In this document: piece by piece, positions 1-12,192 of the stretch
Layout: each line of letters begins with the position of its first letter
Position numbering within the stretch: position 1 is the stretch's first letter
Assembly (NCBI RefSeq): GCF_019649055.1
Contig: NW_026570253.1
Coordinates: 434,001-498,000 of the forward strand
DNA length: 64,000 bases
Reading direction: 5' to 3'
Source: Paramacrobiotus metropolitanus
Taxonomy: Eukaryota > Tardigrada > Eutardigrada > Parachela > Macrobiotidae
Notes under the pieces: generated by a model
Told to the model about the DNA's origin: nothing
What the model saw: the letters and a program-made list of their open reading frames with translations, nothing else
Databases searched by the model: none
Program-made: the position numbers and the translations under genes

Positions 1-966
1 GTATCCCGGAATTGGCGACCATCCAACGTGAACGGACAGAATCGTCGATCAGCATCTCGATAGCGTAGCTATGCAGTACGCATTGTGTCGCCAGCTTAAG
101 CGTGATTGGGTTTTATTTCGTTATTTGTGCTCCACATTGGGCGCGTTTCAGGGCATTTTTTTCTGGTTTGAAGAGCTGTTGTTAAAAATTCCGTTTCCCC
201 TTGCTGTTATAACCGGTTGGTTACTGTATAACTTTTATTGGGAATCATAGCTAACATGAGGTAACATGAGTAATCATTAGTAAAACTGAAATTGGAAGCG
301 AAACGGTGAATTATTAAAGAAGCTTGTTATCGGTGTTGTTTGTTGTCGTTGACATTCGCTGAATTAGCGGGTACCGATGGGACATTACTCCTTTCATACG
401 AAGTTGTAAGTTCCATGCAAGTGAAGTAAATTCAGTCAAATTTCCAAATTCAAAAAAATCCCAGCTGGCGATCGGAAAATAGGAATCGAACATCCTGTGA
501 AATTCTGCACTATAAACGTATTAATTACAAGTGTTTTTAGCGCCTGTTTTGGCTGGTTTCACATTCTGGAGCTGTGGTATTACACGCAAGAATTCGAACT
601 ACACCCATTAAGTACGGTGATTACTACCATCTTTCAGCAATTAGGCTTTGTGATTCTGTGGGTGACCAAACCGGCTAGTTGTGAAACAAGTTTTTTTATA
701 AAAATTAGCACGTATGTTCCTGTTGATTTTGCTTTCTCAGGTGGTGTAACCGACTTCCTGATTCCTGCTGTGAATCCATGTTTTAAATGTTTATATAACA
801 GCTCGCATCTGTATGGGTGCGGTTGTCCGTTGTTGCATACTTCTATTTGCATTACACCATCTCGCACCCCGTGTTGGACTGGGCTTTAGATAAATGGCTA
901 CTGGGTTTCTTTCACCGCTGGTCCGTTAAGTTTTGTGTAATAATTTTTGACACCACCAAAAACTAG
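1..966 (+). CDS. 3' part of an unidentified multi-pass membrane protein
   Basis: Three exons join in phase: about 40-225, 541-661 and 802-966 (stop TAG 964-966). The first may start at an AG ending at base 39; upstream of base 31 the frame is closed, so earlier exons lie off the window. The joined product of about 157 residues has four or five hydrophobic stretches rich in Trp, Phe and Tyr, for example LGAFQGIFFWFEELLL, CFGWFHILELWYY, and SVVAYFYLHYTISHPVLDW near the end. It finishes with a short polar tail (FDTTKN). The donor at 226 (GTATAA) is phase 2 and the acceptor at 540 restores the frame; the donor at 662 (GTGACC) is phase 0. I do not recognise the family. Support is open frame, phase closure and membrane-protein composition, so exon boundaries are less certain than for the named genes. 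Confidence 0.5.
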
Positions 967-3482
967 AATTGTCTATTGTAAATGCGGTCAGGTAGCCCAA
1001 TAAATGCTAGCTATACGATCCAGATACACGACCCTAGCATGGCCGGAATCCAATCTTGGCTAATAACAGTGATAAAAATCAGGTAAATGAAGTTATTACA
1101 AAAGCTGCTCAAAAAAAATACTTTAATACGAAAATGAAGCAAGCAATGGTAACGTGGTCATATACATATCTGTATGTAACATCGTAAGCAATTGCAGCGT
1201 TAACAGCAGTTTTTTGCTATGACAATTCGAAGCATGGACTTAAGGCGGTGTTGTTATTAGTAACTTATGATGGTGTAATAAGCATTTCAAAGAGGTGGTG
1301 CAATAGTCAAAATGTAGTGAAAGGCGGTGACAGACTGACAATATCCAAAGGTGACGGCAGGGTGGATGAGCAGCCACTTTCTCTGTATTCTGCAACTGGA
1401 CTATAGTGGTAGTTTAGTCACTCACCAATAACAAATAACGGGCACCAATAACAAATACCGGTAAAGAAAAAATGCCGGTTTATGTCTTGCGCGATCCGGA
1501 CTTTTTTGTGGCTTTTAAACTTGTGTAAATAAATTAACGCAGCTCAATGTAGTGTGAAAGGTCATTTTAATTTAAATCTTCAATTACGAACACAGTAACA
1601 GTTAATTATACTCTAATTCTATTTACGAACACAGCAGCAGTTATTTCAGTCAAGTACTGATGTACTTTAGGAAAGTATGGAGATATTTAGGTGGTTGAGT
1701 TTTGTTGAAATGATTTGTTTGCTCTGATTAAAGGAGTTTTTAGAAAAACTAATTCTGGTGGGGTTTTGGAATATGGCTTTCAGATTGTGGCAGTGGTTTT
1801 GCTGATTCTGTACGGGAAAGCTGGTTGGTGTATCTCCTTTTATTTTTTGTGATAATAGAGATTTAGAATCTAGACTAGAATCTAGATATAACCAAATACG
1901 TGCCAGTGCTCCTATATATAAGACAGTGCTCATATATATATATATACTTCTCTCGATACTCAGTTAACCTCACACTTATGAAACATTTACTGTACAGGAT
2001 TAAAAAAGAATGCTGCCTTTGTCTGCCGGTTTAAAGGTTGATTGCACATATAAAATCACATAAACTGCCCTTCCGGTCGACCGGCTCCGAAGCGCATATT
2101 AACTCGTCAGTCGCTGCTGTAGCAGAAAATAAAAAAGAAAGACTAGGTCGAGAAAATAGTTTTGAAATACAGGACACACATATGTTATATTAAGCAACTA
2201 TTAATTTTTCTGTGACACCGTTTTTATTGAATTTTGCAATAATTGTACTGCCTTTTTTGCCGAGCCACAGAAGTGAACTTTGGAAGACTCGACAGCATGT
2301 CATGTGAGCGGGCAGTGTTGCTTCTGAAAACAGAGGGATGATGGAGAAGATAAGAGCACAAATTGGACAGTCACCGCGGGCGCCTTTTCCACCGAACGGT
2401 GTCCGCGCGCTCGCAGCCGGCAGGGCATCCCTCCGCAAAATGCGATGACAAAACTTGTATACACGAAGAAAAACTTTTTACCGGCATGTTATCTCGTCAG
2501 CATTGTCATATAATGATCGTCACGCATACAGCAGTCTCCCGGCGTAAATCGGGAATTGATTGCAGGCATTTCCGCTGCATGCATCTCTCTACCGATTATA
2601 TCAAAACTCTATGATGCTGCTGCTGAGCACTTAGATGGTTTGCCGAGATTTGCGAGAGCCGTGTCAACCCCCGGCAACGGCTGAGTGCGCAAGGTAGCCG
2701 CAGTGTTCCGGCGTAATCGGCTTTGTACCTTGCAGCAACAATTTTTCTTCATAAGCCACACTTAACGAATTCTGACAGACATCCCTATTAATGGAGGTGT
2801 GTGCAGTCCTTTTTAATCGCCAGTTATTGTAGCGTGTTCGCACCCGGGAATAGTGTTCACGTTTTATCTCGTTCCGTCATATACATACCAGGTCCATGTC
2901 AGTTTACATCAATTCCATGTATCGACGATATTATTTCGCATTTATATTTATTCTGCGAAAAATTAACATACCGTGCTTTGCATATTATTTTTTTTATTTT
3001 GTATGTGTTTATTTCCGGTTTAAACGCTAATACGAATTACAGTCAATACGGTACGCTGCCACTGTGAAAAAATAATGTAAAATACCAGTACTGGTCGTAA
3101 AAATTTCTGGTGTTTGAACTGCTTGAATTAGCTCCTATTCAACGCACGCACATAGCACATTAATGTGTTAATATGCAATATTTACACCGTTTTTCTCCAG
3201 GATTGCCGAGTGAAGAGGTGGACCTTTATGGCAGCGCATTAGGGATGTGATTAGGCACATCTGTACAGAATTAATAATCCAGTGCCAACGCGGATGTCAT
3301 GAGTAGCTGGCTGCTTCCGATGCGGTGTCGGGGAGAGAAGCTGGTGTGTGTATATTGTCCTTCCCACGAGATTGATACACAACACGGTATAATTGTACTG
3401 ATTGCCACTGTGAGGATCTCAGGATTGCGCTTCGCACCGGCTTGCCAAATGAGAGAACCACATACTGCAGCCTAACAGCTAA
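967..3482. other. Intergenic region, no gene recognised
   Basis: This AT-rich stretch lies between the left-edge membrane-protein gene and the receptor cyclase. Open frames are short and overlap on both strands, with no family similarity that I can see. A GC-richer patch near 2380-2450 is open on both strands but has no splice-linked partner. A short TA microsatellite sits near 1933-1946. The promoter and 5' UTR of the cyclase should lie in its right part. Confidence 0.5.
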
Positions 3483-6400
3483 ATGAATCGGCTAATCGCA
3501 CTGCTACAATGCCAGCTCTTCTACGGATTCATCCACACATCCCGGGTTAATATTATCATTATCACTCGCGATGACCCTAGATTTGGATTAGTCTCCACCG
3601 GTAATACGAGTGACAGTTCTGCCCTGTCAGAGCATTTTCAAGTTTACTCAGAACATGTTCGTGTAGTTGATTTCCCCATTTTCAGAGTGTTTCATATTAT
3701 GTAAAACTTATCTGCATTATGGAGGTACCTTTCATATTTGTAGAAGAACAATAAACAATAATTATGAAATGGGGATTTATGATGATAATATAATTTATCG
3801 TCAGCTGTTTACATTAGTAGCCTATTAATAATTTGTGCACAAAAGTATTACCATCTTTTACCTACAGTGACCATCTTTGACTCGGTAATTATTTGGATTC
3901 CTTGTTAGTAATTAAGCCCACTGTCAGCCACCAAAACTGCGTTAGTTCAATGCGATATTGGTTCAATCCTGGACAGAAACTTCTATATCTAGGTGCCGTA
4001 CGTAGCGTTGTAAAATCTTTTGTGCAGGCCCCGCGTACGATCTGGCCATCGACAATGCCAGGATCGCATATCCGGAAGTATTTCGAAATGTTAGCGTGCA
4101 TTCGGTGCACTACCGCGTCGGGCGCTATATGGGCTGTCCAGAGGCCGGCGAAGACATGGGGCTCATTGCGGCGCGCAATGTCGGCATGCAGACGCTCCGG
4201 CAGTTGGAGGGGTTCAGTGTGATGGTGACACCAGGCAAGTGCAGACGGAATGTAAAAGTTAACCACTAACCAGTAAAGTATAGTCTATGAGTTTCTTTAA
4301 TAAGGAATTTCTGTACTTCTTAGGTTGTAGTCCGGAAGTGCTCGTGTTAGGTGATTTTGCTCGCGGTAAGTCACACTGTTAGCAATTAATCAATCAATTT
4401 CTAAATACATTTTGTTTGCTAGTTTTCGCGCAATTATGCGACATTAAACACAAAGCTTGATCATCTAGTGCGTTACAGAAAGACAGACATTACTGGAAGT
4501 TACTTACTTCATAACTTGTTAAACTCTTCTATGATCAATCATAATCTGCGCACAGTGAGGAAGAATGCACATTCATTAGCAAAAAAGCAAGAGTATTCTA
4601 AATGACACGGTCATTACAAATTGCAAAAATCCAGTATTACGTGACGGTATTACCATTATTACGCAAATAATGCATATTTGACTTCCAGTAAAATATTGAT
4701 GGTATGTACACGCGGTAGAACGCACAGCGTAAATAGTGTTGTTCGGCTTATGCAACCGGCACAACTGTCACACATCTTTCAGAATGGGACATTCCACTCC
4801 TAGCCAGGTAAGGAAGAAAGTGCTTTTCGACGCATCTATCACATCTCATCAGCCTTTTACCAGCTGATGGTCAGTCTGACTCCTAAGCACGATTGTAATA
4901 CCAATTGCGTTAATGTTACACCGCGCAGTTCCGCCAGCGACAACAAAATCACCAATAAAAGCCGGTATCCCACGGTGACTGCCTACGGGCCCGTGGACAT
5001 GACTAGCTTCACAACGGCCTCAAAAAAACTCTTATTCCAACATTCGTGGAAGACGGTGTTCTTGCTGTTCGACAATATGACACAGTCACCGTCGGTCGGC
5101 ACCGTCTACTCGCTGCTGTTCAATAATCTGCGCAGTCAACTGGAGCAGCAGAAGCACATCTACACGGTGTCCGTCTTGACATTTGATTCCAAGTATTTGC
5201 TGAATAATACCACAGAGATTCTGCTGCGTCCCCGGGATGAAGCCCGAAGTAAGCAAGGCCATTACGTCAACCGGAAGTGTTACGTTTCTACTCGTCACCT
5301 GCGCGCTGGTCACGCTACACTCTTCAGCTCTGATTTTTGCAGTTATTTTCATCTTCACCAAACCGGCAATCCTGCGGGACATTCTGGTACTGCTCAAAGA
5401 TATTTCAAGAAAATGTGATATCTGCTTCGCCATTCAAATTATGAATTAGCGCACATTCGTACAAACAGGACAGCTATCGGTATAGATAGCCTACTTAAGC
5501 ATAATCAATGACTTAATTCGTATTAATTAGCCTCGCGCATTCGTGATCGACATTTTGCAAAGGTCATAATTAATTTCTTAATTTTGAACTGACAAGGCAA
5601 AAGCAAACATTTTCTGGATGGATTTTCTGGTTGATTTTAGTTGAGATTAGAAAGGATCTGATTGCTGATTTATGGTTAAGCGTTTTCGTTTTGCAGTACA
5701 AATAAGGGATATCTTCTTACTGGTCACAGCAGAAACCAAAAACTTTTCGAAGAGATAAATTGATTCAGGTTTCATTGCAGATTGCTGCATATATGCTGGG
5801 CATGGCTAACGGAGATTATGTAAGCACCGTCTCCTGTTTATATCCACATTTCGTATTTCCAAATTTTCAAGAAAACTAGCTGTTCAAAATTATGTTTTCT
5901 TGTACTTCAGGTGTTCATTGCACCAATGTCAACTAAGCAGCCGACACTGGGCGATTTATACTGGCAGAACAACGACAGTTCGGATGAGGCACGTGCTAGC
6001 CGTTAGAACATGACCTTTCGGTACTATACGCAAACCAGCTAATACCATCGCGTTTCCTTGATGAATATTAGATGGCGTTTATCGCCTTCCAGTCAACCAT
6101 TATCATGGCGCATCCTACTCCAAACTGGGAGGAGTTCGAATCGGTATTCGAGACCATTGCCGCCATTTCGCAGACCAAGTACAATAAAACCCTCACCATG
6201 GATGAATGGGTAAATGGATGAATATGTTACGTAATATATGGAACACGGAAGCGTAAATAGATTTTATTTTGGTTTGCGCGCGTAATCTGCACTCATTGTT
6301 AACTCCATATACGCTTATGCACTACAAAAGGGGGGGATAAATTCCAATCATCTTTGTTCCATAATTTTGCAGTATAACGACGTTGTCGTCTGTGCTTACG

Positions 6401-9400
6401 AACTGATGGAAACGGTAGCAATGGTAAGCACTTACTACACGAATTAAGTAATCTGCTTTAATTGGTTATATTGTTGATCCCAATGGTCTTCTCTTATCCG
6501 ACAGTTCATGAATTATTATACCGCAACACCTTTAATTAACACTGTTTTAAAAAGACTGGGAATGGCATGTCTTTCAACTAAGAGCTTTTTTAAAAAAAGT
6601 AAACGTATAGGAGACTGTCAGGAGTGCATGCAGAACTGTGTTGCAGCTGATCAATGAAGTGTACCCGTTTATCGGCAATGTCACCGGGCGCAGTTTCAGT
6701 CAGCGGGCTTGGAATCGAACATGGGATCTGGATCTGCAGAGTGTGTACATTGACCAGAATGGGATGCGCAAGGGTAATGTGCGTCTGACCCGCATCAACA
6801 CCAGCAGCGGACTCTTCGAGGTATGCGTTCCCTTTGGGACCTCGAATATCTCTTGTAAGATCACTGTAAGGTAACTTAAAACTTTTTTGTGCTTATAAAT
6901 ACTGGTACTGCTACTAACAATGATAATGCTGATAATTTTAATTCTTGGTGCGTTCTATAATTTGGAAGTTATGCTTTACCGAAATCTAGCGGCTTTTAGT
7001 CATAATTTTTTCCCAGTGAATAAATAGTGCAAATGTGCCACCGATCTACATTCTGCCCATGCCGGAGTTCATTAATTAACCTACAACACGTACTGCGCAT
7101 CGTTTTAACCGATTTACAGGAAACATGGTTTTATTCGGCAAGGAACAACACCTTGACTGTCTCGAGCTCCGCTCTGGCTGATACATGGTACAATCGGACA
7201 AGTTTCCCACCGGATGTGCCGCGGTGTGGATTCCGACACGAGCGTTGTTTGGAACAACAATGTATAAGCAACATAACACTACCATAACCGGCATAAAATT
7301 TGTCTCATGACTTCGCTTATTGCAGCTCTAATAATTCTGCTGTGCGCCATAATTGCCCCACTTGTCGCCTGTCTGATCCTCTTTCTGGCATTTTTCTGTC
7401 AATGGTGACCTTTTCCTTTCCTGCTTCTATATACACTCGTATCTCTGCTTGGATGAAATTAAGAGTTATTTAATTCCATTTTATTCTCAAAGGAGGCGCA
7501 TGAAGCGGAGAGAGGAATATTCCATGTGGTGGAATTTGGATCCTTACCGGTTCAGTGAGGATTTATCGCGGATCAGTTTTACCGGAATTGTCCGGGATGA
7601 CAGTGGGCGGCAGGATTTTCTCTTGAAATACAGCTCAAAACTACGCCAGTATGACGGTAAAGCGGTGTGGACGGAGACAGTTAGCCCCGCCCTATCCGTT
7701 GAAGGGATCGCTTCCAAGGATAAAGTCAGGAAGTGCTTTGTAGCGGTATGAACTCATTAGACAACTTATTTTCCTATTAACCCCGTTTTATACAAAACAT
7801 TTAGGGTTTCGCAATAAAATATGGCAAAGCAAAATAGTGCAACGTGTGTAAGGAAGTTTTTGGTCAAGTATTTATAATTATAAATTATTAATTGGAATAA
7901 AATAAATAATTATTATAAATTATTAATTATAAATTATTATGCAGCTTCGCCACATTCATAATGACAATATTGGCCAATTTTATGGTATTGTCACGACGAA
8001 AATGACCAATCATCTGTTGTGGGATTTCGGTGCACACGGCTCGTTACGAACACTTCTAGACTCCGATAATAAAGCGGTGACACACGACCTTATCATTTCC
8101 ATGATTTGGGATATTCTGGAAGTAAGTTGACTTTACATCTTCACGTGAATGTTTTGGGGAAAACATTTAACCGCGGTCTGTTTATACTCGTTGGCTGGCA
8201 AAATTTAACGACAATTTGAAGAAGAAATAGCTTATGTTTAACCATATGCAAATACATAATTCAAGAAATAACAATTTCTATTCAGACAGCTAAATTTTGA
8301 GAGTGATATACCTATAAAAAAATATTCATCGACTAAGCTTTTATTGTCGAATCAGGGAATGTCGTACATCCAGAGCAGTGACCTGCACTTTCACGGAGTT
8401 CTATGCAGCATGACCTGTATGATTGACGAGCGGTTTTGCCTGAAATTGTCCGGCTACGGATCTACCAAGCTGCTGTACTACTTGACCAAGAAAACCACCG
8501 GAAGCAACTGGGATCCGCTGGTGCTGTGGTTTCCGCCGGAGATGCTTCGTGACCCACAGAACCCCGGATCGAAGGCAGCGGATGTGTTTAATGTAGCGCT
8601 GATTATTGTCGAGATGTTCACACGCAATACGCCCTTGGATGCCATACTGGAGAGTGAGAGTAGTCGCAATCGTGAGTCTATAATCACCACTACGTAATCA
8701 CTGTATTAAATTATTTTATGCATAAATAATTCCCTGTAATTCTCGGCGCCGTAATAATTGATTTTACTTTGGTACCTTATCAAAAATGAATTTATTCTTT
8801 ACATTTTTATTCAACGGCTATTATAACAGTAAGTTTATGCTGATCAAAATTTGTGTCTATTTTGACCTTTTTGTCTATCTGCTGTCAATAAGTTTTTGTT
8901 TGATCTGTATGCGCGCCAGTTACATATGTTACCAGTTTAATTTTCTGTAATTAAAATAAATATGTGAATTGCAGGTTGTTAAAAATTAATACGTGCCAAA
9001 TTCATAATATTACTGAATTATTCGGCGTTCACAACAATTAAAAATATGTTTTAGCAATGGTATACTTTTGATTGATTTGTCAGCACTTAAGACAGTGAAT
9101 GAATGAGCAGATATAATCGACAATCTCCTGACGATGAACTTCAACCTCCCGCGCATGCCGGTGACGAACGAAGTGCCGCGGATGTTGCATAAAATCCTGG
9201 AGGACATGATGCTGGAGAATCCCAAGGATCGGCCGAGTTTGAAGATTTTCACCACCCGCTTCCAGCGCTTCTTCCAAAAGCGGGGATTCATTGAAAAGCT
9301 GCTGATCCGCTTGGAGAAGTATTCCAAGGAATTAGAGGCAAGGGTGGAGATGCAGACAGCGGATTTGCTGGATGAGCGCGCCAAGGTGGATGCGCTCCTC

Positions 9401-11291
9401 CGCGAGATGATCCCACAGTAAGCAAACTGTTACACCACGCCGGTACAAACTTTATGCACACAATTCTGCATTTTACTTTAATTTTTTATTACCTTATGCG
9501 GAGCAATAGTTTCGAAACTTTCACTTGCGGTTGATTTAAGTACAGCTTAATTGTGTTTGTACTTTGTGGCGTGATAGGTGGTTTGTCTTGTAGGACATTT
9601 GTTGATAAACTACGAAATAAAGAAACGGTGGAAACGGAAGCGTTTGAGTTGGTGACGATATTCTTCAGCGATTTACCAGAATTCGGCAACGTGTGTGCCC
9701 TTTGCACACCGTTCCAGATAATCGCGTTGCTAAACGGTGTTTACTCGGCATTTGACGTTGTTCTGGCCGAATTCGATGTTTACAAAGTGGAAACGGTTAA
9801 CGACTCCTACATGGTAAGAATATCGTATTGCTAAACTTATCCTTTTTAAGATTGGAATTGTATTTTTTCGACACATAAATATGCTTTAGTGGATGTTGAC
9901 TCATCCGGCTGAAAGAATTGCGCTTCTCTTTAAAGAAAGATCAATAGACAATACGTACACTTTTTCAGCCACATCCGCTCAAAATTATGCGCTGAGTACT
10001 TCTGCCTAACCATAAATACAATACTCCATTCTCATAATCGTTTATCTCGCTGAATTAATTATATAATTAATTCAGCGAGATAAACGATTACTACTTAGCA
10101 CAATTTTATAAAATATATTTTATAAAATTGTGCTAAGTAGTAATTTCGTTCAGCTAAATACTTATTGTATGTCATAACACTGGGAAATCTCGCGACAGGT
10201 GGCCAGTGGTCTTCCACAACGAAATGGACAGCGACATGCACCGGAAGTTGCTCAGATGGCACTGCGTCTTGTTGGCATCCAGCTCAATTCTCCGTTAAAA
10301 GACGGTAACACTCTTCAGTTACGCATCGGCATCCACTCAGGTAGCTCGCTTTTAATAAAATACTCGTTATTTTAATTTCATTCTACTGTATGTGTAGTTG
10401 GCTATTATCAGGTGAATTATACTAATGCTGTGATATCTATATTCCATATGTTGAATAGGGCCGTGTGTGGCGGGAATTGTGGGTTTACGAATGCCGCGCT
10501 ACTGTTTGTAAGAGATCGTCCGTAATTCAACAACTTAAGGACTTCAATCAATATGCAATGTCATTTTTGTGTAGCACTATGTTTTTAGATTTGGTGACAC
10601 CATAAATACCGCCAGCCGTATGGAGAGCCACGGAGCTGGTAGGTTTTCTTACAACGCCAACACTTTCTGACCTAAACCGATTCAGTACTTCTATGAAACT
10701 TTCTTAGTGCTTCACTCGTAGAAATATCATGGCGGCACTAAACTTAAATTTTTTTTATTTTAGTACCGCCAAGTAAGTACTGTAAACAAGTGAATTATTA
10801 ATAGTAGCTTACCCGTTCTGCTCGTATGTAAATGTATATTGTGCGTACGCATGTGCAGTGTGGATATTTTACATAATTATTTCGATTAGTTTAAGTAACT
10901 ATACAGTATATGGTTTGCTGCGCAAGTCGATCGAAGTGAAATTGCGCCTCAAAAAGTTCATTGTTAACGTTTCTTGATTTAAATTATAAAAGAGTCTCAG
11001 CTAAAAATGTCAGGCAGTTTTTCAAATGAATATGTTTCAGCTGCTAAAATACATCTAAGTCCAACAACCAAGCACTTATTAAGCGCCCATGGAGGTTTTC
11101 TGATTCAATCGCGGGGATCCATTCCCATAAAGGTACAGCTGGTGACCATTGTCTGCAATTAGCATGGTCGTGCACATACTTACTGAAAAACATAAATGCA
11201 GTCAAAAACCTTGACTACATTGTTTTGTACGCAGGGCAAGGGCGAAATGGAGACATTCTGGTTACTGGGACTCAAGCTGAGCTCGATGTAA
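3483..11291 (+). CDS. Receptor guanylate cyclase (natriuretic-peptide-receptor type)
   Basis: Single-pass receptor that would convert GTP to cGMP on ligand binding. There are 23 exons: 3483-3600, 4028-4234, 4324-4365, 4783-4807, 4875-5248, 5343-5386, 5781-5819, 5911-5988, 6072-6209, 6373-6423, 6647-6820, 7120-7261, 7326-7404, 7493-7745, 7945-8121, 8356-8671, 9111-9417, 9594-9813, 10199-10340, 10459-10507, 10589-10638, 11041-11132, 11235-11291. They give 1057 aa, the usual length for the family. Order: signal peptide, ANF-type ligand-binding domain (about 30-440), juxtamembrane PPDVPRCGF, TM at about 480-502 (LIILLCAIIAPLVACLILF), kinase-homology domain (about 505-800, HG-x-L motif but no beta-3 Lys), dimerisation coiled coil (RLEKYSKELEARVE), and cyclase domain (about 860-1057). 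Both metal Asp (FSD and VETVND), the purine-site Glu and Cys, and NTASRMES are present, so activity is likely. The usual FSDIVGFT is FSDLPEFG. Introns 2 and 8 use GC donors. The ligand is unknown. Confidence 0.93.
4235..4240 (+). other. GC donor splice site, cyclase intron 2
   Basis: Codons for Pro-Gly-Cys-Ser-Pro are split as CCA-G / GT-TGT, which forces the exon to end at 4234. The intron therefore starts GCAAGT, a good GC-AG donor, and ends TTAG at 4323. No GT donor in range keeps the frame. Confidence 0.8.
5989..5994 (+). other. GC donor splice site, cyclase intron 8
   Basis: The exon ending SSDE must join phase 0 to MAFIAFQ at 6072. The only fitting junction begins GCACGT at 5989. The nearby GTGCTA is in the wrong phase. 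The donor is weaker than the usual GC consensus. Confidence 0.6.
10035..10144. repeat. Two overlapping perfect palindromes in cyclase intron 18
   Basis: Bases 10035-10090 form a perfect 56-bp palindrome with 28-bp arms and no loop. Bases 10087-10144 form a second perfect palindrome of 58 bp. The two share the ATTA at 10087-10090. The arms differ in sequence between the two palindromes, so this is not one repeat copied. It sits 55 bp upstream of the acceptor of the exon that starts at 10199. Confidence 0.95.
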
Positions 11292-12192
11292 TATTTATTT
11301 TGCTTTATGCAAGTATCCTTTTCTCGTCTCTTCCGATTGACGTGCAACGAATTCGTGTATATTTACACTCCGTTATGTCGTTGTTTTTCCGATGTATTTG
11401 CTCCAGTAACGTTTGGCTCCCTTTTTGCGTACCTCCACTACTCTGTACCAGGCTTCCAAAAGGAGAATCTGCATCAGTGCGAGTAGGCTTGTCTTGCCGC
11501 TTGTTTGTCAGACTTGCATTTTATCAAGTACGATCACAGTACTCGAGCATGCACACATGTGCTTAACAATAAAATTATCAGTTTTTCTGTCGTTTGGTTT
11601 TTTTTAGTCCATATGTTTTGTTATTCTTGCAACGCATTGTGATATAACCAAGAATACAGTATAACTATCACCTATACAACTATCTGTTACCTATTAACTA
11701 AGAATGCAGCTGCATGTACAATTTATTCTTAAACACGACCATAAGAATATTTTTTTAAATAATTATAGTACTACTTAATACCTGAACTGAACTTCAATGT
11801 TCTATGTGAAAATTTTTTTTATGTTTTATTAATTAAAATTTGTCCGAAATATGGTGAGAAGAGCTGAATTGTGACATTTGGTTACAATTTATTCCGCGCC
11901 AAGTGGACCTGTGACATCACCCTTTATTTTTGTTTGTAAAATTCATCCTGTAAAATAAAACACACTCATTACTACCAAAACCGAAATAAACTAATGCTTA
12001 ACGAACTGAACCCTCTATGTACACGAAATACAGTACAATCGTGTTTGTCTCTGTACAAAGTATTAGTTAAACCGACTCAAACGCATGCTAATTAATTACG
12101 ATATCCAACGAATAATATTACCACATTTAGGAAATAGTTTTTAATGAAAATCATGCAAACCAAATATTGGGATGAGAGGCGGACAGTGAATT
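11292..12192. other. Convergent 3' region between cyclase and SLC17 gene A
   Basis: This region separates the stops of two convergent genes and should hold both 3' UTRs. It is AT-rich, with AATAAA-like hexamers near 11567 and 11953 that could serve the plus-strand gene. No coding exon is recognised. Confidence 0.5.

Noticed and set aside
2190-2614. Overlapping open frames on both strands in a GC-rich patch
   Set aside because: Neither translation looks like protein, and the patch is more like a promoter-type GC island.
3957-3975. tRNA B-box-like GGTTCAATCC
   Set aside because: No A box at the right distance and no cloverleaf; it lies in a cyclase intron.
5237-5449. A plus-strand frame resembling a separate small membrane peptide
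   Set aside because: It is an out-of-phase read over cyclase exon 6 (5343-5386) and its introns. The exon closes phase on both sides.
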